Shown piece after piece: positions 1 through 8,764 of a stretch of DNA of 43,115 nucleotides. Both the position numbers and the translations under genes were made by a program. The first letter of the stretch is position 1, and each line of letters starts with the position of its first letter. The stretch covers positions 1 through 43,115 of the forward strand of contig CBDUQP010000010.1 in the NCBI GenBank assembly GCA_965369385.1. The letters are read 5' to 3'. This DNA is from CBDUQP01 sp965369385 (lineage in GTDB: Bacteria > Planctomycetota > Phycisphaerae > SM23-33). The notes beneath the pieces are model-generated. The model was not told the origin of the DNA. It was given only the letters and a program-made list of their open reading frames with translations, and did not search any database.

Positions 1-4
1 AATG

Positions 5-41
5 TGTTACCCATGTGCCAGGACTAAAATGTTACCCATGT
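5..41. repeat. Two 12-bp direct repeats at left edge, possible insertion-sequence end
   Basis: TGTTACCCATGT occurs at 5-16 and again at 30-41, 25 bases apart. An inverted copy of its core, GGGTAAC, lies at 84-90 inside the dyad GAGGTT (72-77)/AACCTC (88-93). Short repeats of this kind are found at the ends of some IRs of transposons, so this may be the edge of an element that continues outside the window. No transposase is visible here. Confidence 0.35.
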
Positions 42-134
42 TCCCGATTGCACAAGGGTTTGCGTCGCATTGAGGTTCGAATTGGGTAACCTCGATGCCA
101 ATTATTCTTGTCAATTCGCATGCCAGCTTCTCCC

Positions 135-240
135 CCCGCCCCGTCGGGGCGGGAAGTTCTTTTGGCTATATCCGGGGGCTGCACCGCGACTTACGTCGCG
201 GCTTACCCCCGGCTAACCGCCCATCGGACCTTCGGCCCGA
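135..240 (+). repeat. Structured palindromic repeat, copy A
   Basis: Three hairpins in fixed order. Hairpin 1 is CCCGCCCC (135-142) with GGGGCGGG (146-153). An outer stem CCGGGGG (172-178)/CCCCCGG (206-212) encloses an inner hairpin CCGCGAC (184-190)/GTCGCGG (195-201) with loop TTAC. Hairpin 3 is TCGG (224-227)/CCGA (237-240), with CC/GG inside and a TTC loop. The same architecture recurs at 16809-16929 (inverted) and 17017-17123. The inner hairpin sequence differs in each copy while its flanks are conserved. REP-like, MITE-like or RNA-encoding are all possible. Confidence 0.75.
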
Positions 241-245
241 ACGGC

Positions 246-572
246 AACGACAATAACAACAACAGAAATGGCAAACATAGATTTAGATGCGATTGCCCTG
301 CGGCGTCGGCAAGCTTCACTGGCGATATGACAGCAAACAACATAGAATACGTATCGATTTTTACCGAATGGTTCCTCTCGTCAACCAATGAACGAGAGGG
401 GCCATTGCAGATTTATCAGGGTGCCGTCCAAAAGCACCACACAATCAGAACCAACGCTGACTTCCGGACAATCACCGGATAACTTATAACTATAAACTCT
501 GCCATATAACGACTTACGGATAATAGTTCCCGCAAATTCCGTAGGAACAACACAAGTGAAGGAAACTGCAAA
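246..572. other. Transketolase upstream region
   Basis: No convincing gene. The stretch holds a hairpin CCTCTCGT (374-381)/ACGAGAGG (392-399) with a 10-base loop, and a small dyad TCCGG (464-468)/CCGGA (475-479). An AT-rich segment at 480-510 could hold a -10 element, but I cannot pair it with a good -35. An AAGGAAA ribosome site precedes the ATG at 573. The hairpin could be a leader structure or the terminator of a gene to the left. Confidence 0.4.
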
Positions 573-2594
573 ATGACTGAACAGGTTGCCTGCGTAACAG
601 ACAAAGCCCTCATGGACAAGATCGCAAACACGATCCGCTTCCTGTCGGCGGAAGGCATCCAGGCGGCGAAGAGTGGCCACCCCGGCCTGCCCATGGGATG
701 CGCCGATATCGCCACCGTGCTTTGGACCCAATTCCTGAGAGTAGACCCCGATGACCCCACATGGTTCAACCGCGACAGGTTCGTCCTGTCTGCAGGTCAC
801 GGTTCGATGCTGCTTTACTCCATGCTCTACTTCTGCGGATATCTGGAACTGGAGGACCTCAAGAACTTCCGCCAGTTCAAATCCAATACGCCCGGCCACC
901 CGGAATTCGGCGACGTGCCCGGCGTGGATGTAACCGGCGGACCGCTCGGCGCAGGCTTCGCCACTGCCGTGGGTCTGACAATGGCAGAACGCATGCTCGC
1001 CGAACGCTTCAACGCAGACGGCAGGGACGTGATCGACCACTTCACATACACGCTGATGGGCGACGGCTGCAACATGGAAGGCGTCACGATGGAAGCCGCC
1101 AGCCTTGCAGGCCACCTGAAGCTCAGCAAGCTTATCGCAATCTACGATGACAACGAGATCAGCATCGAAGGTTCAACTGATCTGGCGTTCACCGAAAACG
1201 TAAATGCACGCTACGAAGCCATGGGATGGCACGTGCAGGATATCGACGGCCACGATCACAAGGCCATCGCCGATGCCATCTGCGCCGCACAGAACGAAAC
1301 CGAACGTCCGAGCATAATCGTTGCTCACACCATCATTGGCAAGGGTGCCCCCACCAAGGCCGGTACCGCAAAGGCCCATGGCGAACCTCTCGGCGAAGAA
1401 GAAATCGCAGCCGCAAAGGAAGCGATCAACTGGCCGGCCGAGCCTTTCCACGTTCCCGCAGAAGTTACGGACACCTTCACCAAGCAATGCGACGCATGGC
1501 GCAAAACCCGCAAGACATGGGACACTCTGCTGGCCGAATACTCCGCCGCCGATGGCGACAAAGCAGCCGACCTGAAGCGCATCATCGCCGGTGAGCTTCC
1601 CGAAAACTGGCAGGATGCACGTCCAGAATTCCCCGCGGGCGAATCCCTCGCAACTCGCGCTTCGGGCGGTCAGGTGATGAACGCCTTCGCCGAAGCTATC
1701 GACGAGTTCGTAGGCGGCAGCGCCGATCTTGAGCCCAGTAACAAGACCAACCTCAAGAGCGGAAAGTACACCGATTACCTCGCACCAGGTAAATTCCTCG
1801 GCAGAAATATCCACTTCGGTGTCCGCGAACACGCGATGGGTAACATCACAAACGGTTTGGCGTTGCACGGGTTTGTGCCCTTCTGTGCGACGTTCATGGT
1901 ATTCCATGACTACATGCGTCCCACCCTGCGGATGGCTGCCATCATGCGTCTGCGAAGCATTTTCCTCTACACGCACGACAGCTTCTACGTTGGCGAAGAT
2001 GGCCCGACGCACCAGCCCATCGAGCATCACGCAGCCATCCGGGCTATCCCCCGCGTGCACCTGATGCGTCCCGCAGACGCAAACGAAGCCGCCTACGCAT
2101 GGCAGTACGCAATTGCTCGCAAAGATGCCCCCACCTGCCTGGCGATGACCCGCCAGAACCTGCCCACGCTGGACCGCACCAAATTCGCATCCGCAGAAGG
2201 CACGCTCAAAGGTGGATACACGGTCGACCCCGACCCCTCGGGCAAGCCGGAAATGCTGCTCGTCGCCAGCGGTAGTGAAGTATCACTCGCCATCGACTCC
2301 GCCGCCAAGCTTCGCCAAGCAGGCAAGGCCGTCAGCGTGGTCTCCATGCCCAGCCTCAAGCTCTTCCTTGAACAAGACGCCGCATATCGCGAGCAGGTTA
2401 TCCCCGCTGGCGTTACCAAGCGTGTTGTCATCGAAGCCGGTATCCAGCAGGGCTGGGAAGGCATCATGGGCAACGATGGCATATTCATCGGCATGAGCGA
2501 TTTCGGTATCTCCGGACCTGCCCAGGTCCTGGCAGAGCACTTCGGCTTCACCCCCGAAGGTGTCCTCGCAACAATCGAAGCCGCAGGCTTCTAA
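573..2594 (+). CDS. tkt: Transketolase
   Basis: Transfers two-carbon ketol units between sugar phosphates in the pentose phosphate pathway, using thiamine diphosphate in the cytoplasm. The 673 residues match the usual full length. Visible landmarks are the substrate histidines in SGHPG (about residue 36), AGHGS (76) and PGHPE (109), the thiamine-diphosphate motif GDG at 163-165 followed by DDN, and the pyrimidine-domain segment GVREHAMG. The start has an AAGGAAA ribosome site eight bases upstream. It is followed after about 135 bases by a PfkB-type kinase on the same strand; hairpins between them suggest partial termination. Identification is secure; a dedicated role in one pathway cannot be told from sequence. 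Confidence 0.97.
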   Translation: MTEQVACVTDKALMDKIANTIRFLSAEGIQAAKSGHPGLPMGCADIATVLWTQFLRVDPDDPTWFNRDRFVLSAGHGSMLLYSMLYFCGYLELEDLKNFRQFKSNTPGHPEFGDVPGVDVTGGPLGAGFATAVGLTMAERMLAERFNADGRDVIDHFTYTLMGDGCNMEGVTMEAASLAGHLKLSKLIAIYDDNEISIEGSTDLAFTENVNARYEAMGWHVQDIDGHDHKAIADAICAAQNETERPSIIVAHTIIGKGAPTKAGTAKAHGEPLGEEEIAAAKEAINWPAEPFHVPAEVTDTFTKQCDAWRKTRKTWDTLLAEYSAADGDKAADLKRIIAGELPENWQDARPEFPAGESLATRASGGQVMNAFAEAIDEFVGGSADLEPSNKTNLKSGKYTDYLAPGKFLGRNIHFGVREHAMGNITNGLALHGFVPFCATFMVFHDYMRPTLRMAAIMRLRSIFLYTHDSFYVGEDGPTHQPIEHHAAIRAIPRVHLMRPADANEAAYAWQYAIARKDAPTCLAMTRQNLPTLDRTKFASAEGTLKGGYTVDPDPSGKPEMLLVASGSEVSLAIDSAAKLRQAGKAVSVVSMPSLKLFLEQDAAYREQVIPAGVTKRVVIEAGIQQGWEGIMGNDGIFIGMSDFGISGPAQVLAEHFGFTPEGVLATIEAAGF

Positions 2595-2602
2595 CCGTAA
2601 CC

Positions 2603-2683
2603 TCAGCTTGTGCTTCATCGCACATACTGAGTTAAGCTGACGCATGGCGCCGGACGCACGCAACCCGCGCGTGTCCGGCGTCA
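2603..2683 (+). terminator. Two consecutive hairpins after transketolase
   Basis: The first hairpin is TCAGCTT (2603-2609)/AAGCTGA (2634-2640), with GTGC/GCAC inside. The second is CGCCGGAC (2648-2655)/GTCCGGCG (2673-2680), continued inward by further GC pairs. There is no clear T run after the second, so a factor-independent terminator is plausible but not certain. Confidence 0.5.
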
Positions 2684-2729
2684 TTGCATATACAATTGTC
2701 ACGTTTAGACCAGCGCGGCGACAACTATC

Positions 2730-3677
2730 ATGATCGATATAGACAGAATCATAACCGTCAGCCTGAACCCAGCCGTCGACAGGCTTATCGAGATCGAAAA
2801 GCTTGTGCCCGGTGAGCATCAGTTGGGCACCGAACTGGGCAGAACACCCGGCGGCAAGGGAGTGAACGTCTCTCGTGTGCTGGCGAAGATGGGCGTTCCC
2901 TCCACAGCTACCGGCTTTCTAGGCCAAGCGAATCGCAACGACTTCGCCGAATTCCTGGCCAGTGATTTGGTAACAGACGAATTCGTAATGCTCCCCGGCA
3001 GGACTCGCGAAAACGTAACACTCGCCGACAAAGCTACCGGCCTGGATACCCACATTCGCGACAAGGGCCTCGCACCCGACTCCGCCGACATTGGGACAAT
3101 TATTCAGAAGCTGAAAAAGCTCGCTGGCACCAACAGCGTTGTCGTCTTCAGCGGATCGCTGCCCCCTGCCCTGTCGCCGGAGCAATTCGCAGAGATGATC
3201 GAAGTCTGCAACAGCCAGGGCGCAAGCGTGGTAGTGGATACCAGCGGGCCCGCACTCACGGCCGCAACTAAATGCAAACTATGGCTCGCCAAACCAAACG
3301 CCAAAGAACTGTCCGAACTGACAGGCAAAGAGCTTTCCTCTGACGATGCCCTGCTGAAAGCCGCCAGAGACCTGCAACCCGGCGTCCAGTGCATACTGCT
3401 GAGCAAAGGAGAAGGTGGTGCGTTGCTGCTGACACCGGACGAATGCCTGAAAGCAGTACTCACCGAGCCCGTTAAGAACATCCTGAACACTGTCGGCTGC
3501 GGAGATACGCTGCTGGGCGTGTTCCTCGGCGGACTATACAAGAAGCTCTCGACAGCCGATGCACTCAGAGGCGCTATAGCTGCCGCATCTGCAAGCGCGT
3601 GTCATCCGGTGCCCACGGGATACAACGACACCCTGGCGGCCGCCATTAACAAGACAATCAAGATAGAATCGCTCTGA
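2730..3677 (+). CDS. fruK: 1-phosphofructokinase-type PfkB sugar-phosphate kinase
   Basis: PfkB/ribokinase-superfamily kinase of the 1-phosphofructokinase/tagatose-6-phosphate kinase (FruK/LacC) branch, converting a ketose phosphate to its bisphosphate with ATP. The 315 residues fit the family. The N-terminus carries TVSLNPAVD, followed by TPGGKGVNVSRVL, then FSGSLPP. The catalytic-base motif reads NTVGCGDTLLG, where GAGD is more usual. The ribosome site upstream of ATG 2730 is weak. Transketolase precedes it and a HAD phosphatase follows 41 bases later, consistent with a sugar-phosphate unit. No fructose phosphotransferase genes are nearby, so fructose 1-phosphate as the substrate is family-based inference. 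Confidence 0.88.
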   Translation: MIDIDRIITVSLNPAVDRLIEIEKLVPGEHQLGTELGRTPGGKGVNVSRVLAKMGVPSTATGFLGQANRNDFAEFLASDLVTDEFVMLPGRTRENVTLADKATGLDTHIRDKGLAPDSADIGTIIQKLKKLAGTNSVVVFSGSLPPALSPEQFAEMIEVCNSQGASVVVDTSGPALTAATKCKLWLAKPNAKELSELTGKELSSDDALLKAARDLQPGVQCILLSKGEGGALLLTPDECLKAVLTEPVKNILNTVGCGDTLLGVFLGGLYKKLSTADALRGAIAAASASACHPVPTGYNDTLAAAINKTIKIESL

Positions 3678-3718
3678 TGTCTGGAGCGAAATAATAGAGA
3701 TGACCAGAAAGTGCAACC

Positions 3719-4399
3719 ATGACGAATGATGCAAAAATTGAAGGCGTGATTTTTGATATGGACGGCGTCCTGTGCGACTCCGAAGAGTTCATCTGCAAAG
3801 CCGCTATCGAGATGTTCCGGCGGCACTACGGCGTCACTCCCCACCCGGACGACTTCCTGCCCTTCGTGGGCGCAGGCGAGAACCGCTACGTTGGCGGAGT
3901 TGCCGAAAAACACGGCGTCACTATCAATCTGCCCGAAGACAAGGTCCGCACCTACGAGATATATCTGGAGATCATCAAGGGTTGCCTGGGCCCGCTGCCC
4001 GGCGTCCTGGACTTCACAGCCGCCTGTCGCACACAAGGCATCAAGCTGGCAGTCGCATCCGCTGCCGACAGGATGAAGGTGGAAGGGAATCTAGCCGAGA
4101 TCGGCATACCGGCCGACCACTTCGATGCGGTTGTCACCGGCAGCGATGTGAGCAAATACAAGCCCGATCCGGAATGTTTCCTGATGGCTGCGGAGAAAAT
4201 CGGCATCGATCCCGCCAAATGCCTGGTAGTGGAAGACGCCATTAACGGTTGTCGCGCCGCCAAGGCCGCAAACTCATGGTGCCTGGGGCTGACAACGAGC
4301 TTCAGCAATGAACAACTGGCAGAAAGCGGTGCCGACTGGACCGCCCCCCACCTGGCCGAAGTCCCGGCCGAGCTTCAGCAACGCCTCGGCATCGCCTGA
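3719..4399 (+). CDS. HAD-superfamily phosphatase, beta-phosphoglucomutase-like
   Basis: Cytoplasmic haloacid-dehalogenase hydrolase of the subfamily with an alpha-helical cap (226 residues). Motif I is FDMDGVLCD near the N-terminus with the nucleophilic and acid/base aspartates. Motif II is VASAAD, motif III is the lysine in SKYKPDPE, and motif IV is VVEDAINGC. This pattern fits beta-phosphoglucomutase or small sugar-phosphate phosphatases; the substrate cannot be read from sequence. It lies 41 bases after the PfkB kinase on the same strand and ends six bases before the convergent gene for another HAD protein. Confidence 0.9.
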   Translation: MTNDAKIEGVIFDMDGVLCDSEEFICKAAIEMFRRHYGVTPHPDDFLPFVGAGENRYVGGVAEKHGVTINLPEDKVRTYEIYLEIIKGCLGPLPGVLDFTAACRTQGIKLAVASAADRMKVEGNLAEIGIPADHFDAVVTGSDVSKYKPDPECFLMAAEKIGIDPAKCLVVEDAINGCRAAKAANSWCLGLTTSFSNEQLAESGADWTAPHLAEVPAELQQRLGIA

Positions 4400-4405
4400 C
4401 GGGCG

Positions 4406-5182
4406 CTACGGTGCAATTTCTCCCACGCCATCGAAGATGTAGCTGGGACGGTATGCGAATTCCTTCATGCTTTCGCGTGTGGTTACGCCGCTGAGCACGA
4501 GTACTGTCTCAAGATCGGCCTCCACGCCTGCAACTATGTCCGTGTCCATCCTGTCGCCCACGATTACGGTCTCATCGCGAGTTGTGCCAATGCGTTTCAT
4601 CGCATGACGCATCATCAGGGGGTTCGGCTTACCCACAAAATACGCCTTGCAGCCGGTTGAAAGCTCAATCGGTGCGACCAGCGAACCGGTAGCGGGAACA
4701 ATACCCTGCTCAGATGGACCGGTCAGATCCGGATTCGTACCGATCAGCCTGGCACCTTTGCTCACCAGCCGCACGGCTTTGGTGATCCGCTCATAACTGT
4801 AGCTGTATGTCTCGCCGACAACTACATAGTCAGGATTCGTATCGTTCATCGTGAGCCCGGCGTTGTATATGGCGTTGGTTATGCCCGCTTCGCCGATTAC
4901 AAACGCGCTTCCACCCGGGCATTGCTTGCCCAGAAACTCAGCCGTCGCCAGCGCACTGGTATAGAAATGCTCTTCGGGCACATCCAGCCCCAGGCGAGCC
5001 AACTTCTCCTCCAGCTCGCGCGGCGTGCGTTCGGAGCTGTTGGTAAGGAACAGGAACTGCTTGCCTTCGGCACACAGCCAGCCAAAGAACTCCTTCACGC
5101 CCGGCAGCAGTTTGTTGCCGTGATAGATTACACCGTCCATGTCGCATATGAACGCCTTCTTGCCTCTTAACGCTTCCATCAT
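4406..5182 (-). CDS. HAD-IIA family phosphatase, NagD-like
   Basis: NagD/phosphoglycolate-phosphatase-like HAD hydrolase (258 residues, normal length). Visible are ICDMDGVIYHGN (motif I), LFLTNSSERTPRE (motif II, typical of class IIA) and VIVGDRMDTDIVAG (motif IV). The C2 cap lies between motifs II and III, and the lysine of VGKPNPLMM is motif III. Tandem ATG codons begin the gene after an AGGAT-type ribosome site; 5182 and 5179 are both possible. It may act on a phosphorylated sugar, nucleotide or damaged metabolite. It is convergent with the HAD gene ending at 4399 and lies downstream of the short-chain dehydrogenase gene on the same strand. Confidence 0.92.
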   Translation of the reverse strand: MMEALRGKKAFICDMDGVIYHGNKLLPGVKEFFGWLCAEGKQFLFLTNSSERTPRELEEKLARLGLDVPEEHFYTSALATAEFLGKQCPGGSAFVIGEAGITNAIYNAGLTMNDTNPDYVVVGETYSYSYERITKAVRLVSKGARLIGTNPDLTGPSEQGIVPATGSLVAPIELSTGCKAYFVGKPNPLMMRHAMKRIGTTRDETVIVGDRMDTDIVAGVEADLETVLVLSGVTTRESMKEFAYRPSYIFDGVGEIAP

Positions 5183-5287
5183 ATCATCCTCATATCTTCA
5201 CTTGTTCATCTCGTCCACATCATAGGGGCACAATGGACTCCCTGCCAGCGACTAATACAATCTTAGCGCCTTGCCGGAGCGACCCGG

Positions 5288-6013
5288 CTAGAACGGCTTG
5301 CCGGTTTGCCTGCGGATGTAGATTTCGTCAACGTGCGCACAATCCGAAAGCGACAGCATATACAGCACCGTCCGGGCGATGTCAGCCGGTCTTATGAGAA
5401 TGGACCTGTCCAGATCAGGACGGGCCTGGGCGACCATATCGGTATCTACGCCGCCGGGCAAAATCGCACTTGCGCGGACGCCATGTTCCTGGCCCTCGGC
5501 CGCCAGCGTCTTGGTAAGCCCCATCATGCCGTGCTTGCTGGCTGTGTATATGCCCTGGTTGGGATAGCCCTTAATGCCCACAACGCTGGAGATATTAATA
5601 ATGTATCCGCCGGCCTGCGGAATCATGGCCTTCATCGCTTCGCGGCAGCACAAGAACGCACCACGCAAGTTCACGTTCATCACGCTGTCGAAGTCTGCGA
5701 CGGTAAAATCGACAACCTGTCCGTATATGCCAATGCCCGCGTTGTTTATAAGGATGTCCAGCGAGTCGAATTCGTCTCGCACCCTGGCGAACATATCCAG
5801 CACACTCTGCTCGTCGGATACGTCGCAGACAACGGGCATAACGTTTCCGCCCTGCGATTTCGCTTCGTCGGCGACTGAAAGCAAATCAGCTTCGGTGCGC
5901 CCAACAGCGACAACACTTATCCCCTGCCCAGACATCGCAAGACATATCGCCCTGCCGATACCACGGCCTGCGCCGGTAACGATAGCAACCTTGCCATTGA
6001 GTTCCGCGTCCAT
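5288..6013 (-). CDS. Short-chain dehydrogenase/reductase, FabG-like
   Basis: NAD(P)-dependent classical SDR of about 241 residues. Cofactor motif TGAGRGIG lies near residue 13, LINNAGIG is the conserved NNAG, and the catalytic set is NISSVVG followed by YTASK. The ATG at 6013 is chosen because AAGGAG stands seven bases upstream; a longer reading from 6055 lacks this. The gene lies 89 bases downstream of the fused E1 gene on the same strand, so the two could share a transcript. The alcohol or ketone substrate is unknown; a sugar, acyl or acetoin-type substrate would all fit the family. Confidence 0.93.
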   Translation of the reverse strand: MDAELNGKVAIVTGAGRGIGRAICLAMSGQGISVVAVGRTEADLLSVADEAKSQGGNVMPVVCDVSDEQSVLDMFARVRDEFDSLDILINNAGIGIYGQVVDFTVADFDSVMNVNLRGAFLCCREAMKAMIPQAGGYIINISSVVGIKGYPNQGIYTASKHGMMGLTKTLAAEGQEHGVRASAILPGGVDTDMVAQARPDLDRSILIRPADIARTVLYMLSLSDCAHVDEIYIRRQTGKPF

Positions 6014-6102
6014 TTCGCACTCCTTCGGCCGATTAATCAAACAGGCGGCAGACAACCGTAAGCTGCCTGCCGCCTGATATTCAGTATTAAACTACGCCTT
6101 CA

Positions 6103-8574
6103 CTACAGACCATTAGCACTGCGCCACTTGATATCTTCGATACCGTGATCTCGCTTCGGGGTGTACCCCTTCAGCGGGATAAGGTGCTCGTGAATAATAT
6201 CCATGAAATCATCGGGATACGGGAAGAACGCATCTTCATCGTCCGCACCAGGTGTAATCCAGTTGCGGGAACCAAGCACGGTTGGCGGTGCGTCCAGTTC
6301 GTCGAATGCCAACTGGCTGATGCGGGAGCCCATGGTGTGCATGAAGCTGCCGCGTTCGCAGGCATCGCTGGAAAGCAGAATCTTGCGGGTCTTCTTGACC
6401 GACTCGATAACCTTATCGTAGTTGAACGGAACCAGTGTGCGGGCGTCGATGACTTCGCACGAAATACCGTACTGCTCCTGGAGCGTGTCGGCTACTTCCA
6501 GTGCACGGTACAGCGTCGCACCGACTGTCAGAATCGTCAGATCGTCGCCTGCCCTGCGGACTGCGGGCTCGCCATACGGCAGCTCGTAGTGGCCTTCGGG
6601 AACGCCGCCTTCTTCGAACAGTTCGGGCATATCGTAGATACGCTGACTTTCGAAGAATATAACCGGGTCCGTACCACGGAGAGCTTCGTTCATGAAGCCC
6701 TTGGCATCATATGGCGTAACCGGGAACACAACCTTCAAGCCCGGAATATGGGCACACATTGCGGTCCAGTCCTGGCTGTGCTGCGCGCCGTACTTGCTGC
6801 CGACCGAAACACGCAGGACAAGCGGCATCTTCAGCAGACCGCCGGACATCGACTGCCACTTGGCCATCTGGTTGAATATCTCGTCACCCGCGCGACCCAT
6901 GAAATCGCAGTACATAAGCTCGGCGATAACTCTGCCGCCTTCGAGTGCGTAACCGACGGCAGTGCCGCAAATGGCAGCTTCGGCGATGGGCGAATTAAAC
7001 ACGCGGTGATAAGGCATAGCCTCGGTCAGACCGCGATAGACCCCAAACGCTCCGCCCCAGTCACGATTCTCTTCGCCGTAAGCAATAAGTGTGGCATCGG
7101 TGTAGAAACCGTCGCGAATCGCCTCAAACAGCGAGTCACGAATGGCAATGCACTTGGACTTCGGCAGCTTCTTGCCGTCGGCGTCCACGCCGCTGCGATT
7201 CCGCTTGAGGAGCATCTTCGAACGGGGATCTTCGCCCTGGGGCAGCAGTGAATCGGGCTCTCTGCCGGGGTCCATCGACTCGATCTTCTGGTTCGAGAAC
7301 ATCGTCTGGTCAAGCAGCGTCCCCTTGGCCTTGACCTCTGCACGCGGGGAGATTTCCAGATCGATGGCCTTCTTGAAGGCCTTCAGGATCAGGGCTTCGG
7401 CCTTGGCGGTAACGTCTTCGATCTCGCCCTTGGATGCAACCTTGGCCTTGACCAACTCCGCACCGAAGCATACCAGCGGATCATGCTCCTGCCACGCCGC
7501 CAACTCTTCCTTGCTACGGTAAGAACCCGCATCCGACGGCGAGTGGCCGCTGTAGCGATACGTAATGGTGTCCATCAGAACCGGACCGTCGCCGGCTTCC
7601 AGAATCGCCTTCTTGCGACGAATGGCGTCGATCACTGCCAACGGATTGTAGCCGTCAACGCGCTCGGCGTGCATCTGCTGCGGGTTCATGCCTGCACCCA
7701 GACGAGCGAGAACTTCAAAGCCCATCGTTTCGCCAACGGGCTGGCCGCCCATGCCATAGAAGTTGTTGATGAAGCTGATAATCAGCGGCAAACCGCCACG
7801 ATGTGCTTCGTCCCAAAGCTTCTTGAACTGATCCATAACAGAGAAGCACAGGCCTTCCCAAACCGGCCCGCATGCCGACGACGCATCGCCGATGTTGGCG
7901 ATAACGATACCGGGCTTACGGTTCACATGCTTGTAAAGGGCGGCACCCACGGAGATATCACCGCTGCCGCCGACGATGGCGTTGTTCGGGAAAATGCCGA
8001 ACGGCGGGAAGAATGCGTGCATCGATCCGCCGAGACCCTTGTTAAAACCAGGCCTGCGGGCGAACACCTCTGCAAGTGCACCGTATATAAGGAAGTCAAT
8101 CGCCAGGTCTTGGACCGAACCGTCGGCATCCTTCTCTACAACACTCAGGCACTCGCCGCCGAAGTAGCCCTTCATGATCGACATCAGCGTGTCGTCATCG
8201 AGCTTTGCAATTGCACTAAGGCCCTTGGCAAGAATTTCGCCGTGGCTACGGTGGCTACCATAAATGTGGTCATCCACGTTCAGGGCGAACGCCTGGCCGA
8301 CCGCGGTCGACTCCTGCCCCATGCCAAGGTGAGCAGGTCCGCTATGATTGTATTCGATTCCCTGGTAAACCTGGACTCGCTTCACCTCATTAAGCATGCT
8401 CTCGAAGGCACGAATAATGCTCATGTCACGCTGAATACGCACGAGCTCTTCATTTGTGAAGTTCTTCGTCTCATCCTTGACCGACTTACTGTACTGGTTA
8501 ACCGGGATAGGCTGGAATTCCACATACCCGCTCTTGCGAACATCTTCCGGCCTGATTTCCTGACTTCTCGGCAT
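6103..8574 (-). CDS. 2-oxoacid dehydrogenase E1, fused alpha and beta subunits
   Basis: Thiamine-diphosphate-dependent decarboxylating component of a 2-oxoacid (pyruvate, branched-chain or acetoin type) dehydrogenase. At 823 residues it joins what are usually two proteins. The alpha half has IANIGD at about 225-230 and the paired asparagines of SFINNFYGMG near 270, which form the cofactor motif. The beta half begins near 470 and carries the glutamate of NSPIAEAAICG and GSKYGAQHSQDW, as in E1 beta. A CAGGAG ribosome site precedes the ATG. The matching E2 and E3 genes are on the opposite strand from 9831, across the DeoR regulator gene. The exact substrate is not decided by sequence; pyruvate or acetoin are leading options. 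Confidence 0.92.
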   Translation of the reverse strand: MPRSQEIRPEDVRKSGYVEFQPIPVNQYSKSVKDETKNFTNEELVRIQRDMSIIRAFESMLNEVKRVQVYQGIEYNHSGPAHLGMGQESTAVGQAFALNVDDHIYGSHRSHGEILAKGLSAIAKLDDDTLMSIMKGYFGGECLSVVEKDADGSVQDLAIDFLIYGALAEVFARRPGFNKGLGGSMHAFFPPFGIFPNNAIVGGSGDISVGAALYKHVNRKPGIVIANIGDASSACGPVWEGLCFSVMDQFKKLWDEAHRGGLPLIISFINNFYGMGGQPVGETMGFEVLARLGAGMNPQQMHAERVDGYNPLAVIDAIRRKKAILEAGDGPVLMDTITYRYSGHSPSDAGSYRSKEELAAWQEHDPLVCFGAELVKAKVASKGEIEDVTAKAEALILKAFKKAIDLEISPRAEVKAKGTLLDQTMFSNQKIESMDPGREPDSLLPQGEDPRSKMLLKRNRSGVDADGKKLPKSKCIAIRDSLFEAIRDGFYTDATLIAYGEENRDWGGAFGVYRGLTEAMPYHRVFNSPIAEAAICGTAVGYALEGGRVIAELMYCDFMGRAGDEIFNQMAKWQSMSGGLLKMPLVLRVSVGSKYGAQHSQDWTAMCAHIPGLKVVFPVTPYDAKGFMNEALRGTDPVIFFESQRIYDMPELFEEGGVPEGHYELPYGEPAVRRAGDDLTILTVGATLYRALEVADTLQEQYGISCEVIDARTLVPFNYDKVIESVKKTRKILLSSDACERGSFMHTMGSRISQLAFDELDAPPTVLGSRNWITPGADDEDAFFPYPDDFMDIIHEHLIPLKGYTPKRDHGIEDIKWRSANGL

Positions 8575-8673
8575 CTGTCACGCTCCTGAAGAGTGAATCA
8601 CTTCTGCACTCTCATTTTCATTCTAAAAAACCGCAAGACTGCCTTGGCAGCTTTGCGAAAAACAAATCATTTC

Positions 8674-8694
8674 GATCCCGGTTTCCCGGAGATC
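8674..8694 (-). terminator. Probable terminator of the DeoR-type regulator gene
   Basis: On the minus strand GATC-T-CCGG, loop GAAA, CCGG-GATC forms an eight-pair stem with a one-base bulge and a GNRA-like tetraloop. It is followed by a T-rich tract (ATTTGTTTTT). It lies between the regulator stop and the E1 start, so it would separate the two genes. Confidence 0.6.
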
Positions 8695-8764
8695 ACTTCT
8701 ATTGCATCTCAATTCGTCGGCCGAAACTCTGACTGACGAAAACATCTGTTAGTGTGGTGATGAA

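Noticed and set aside
108..482. Small frame over the first structured repeat
   Set aside because: It lies across palindromic repeat DNA and has no ribosome site or recognisable protein feature.
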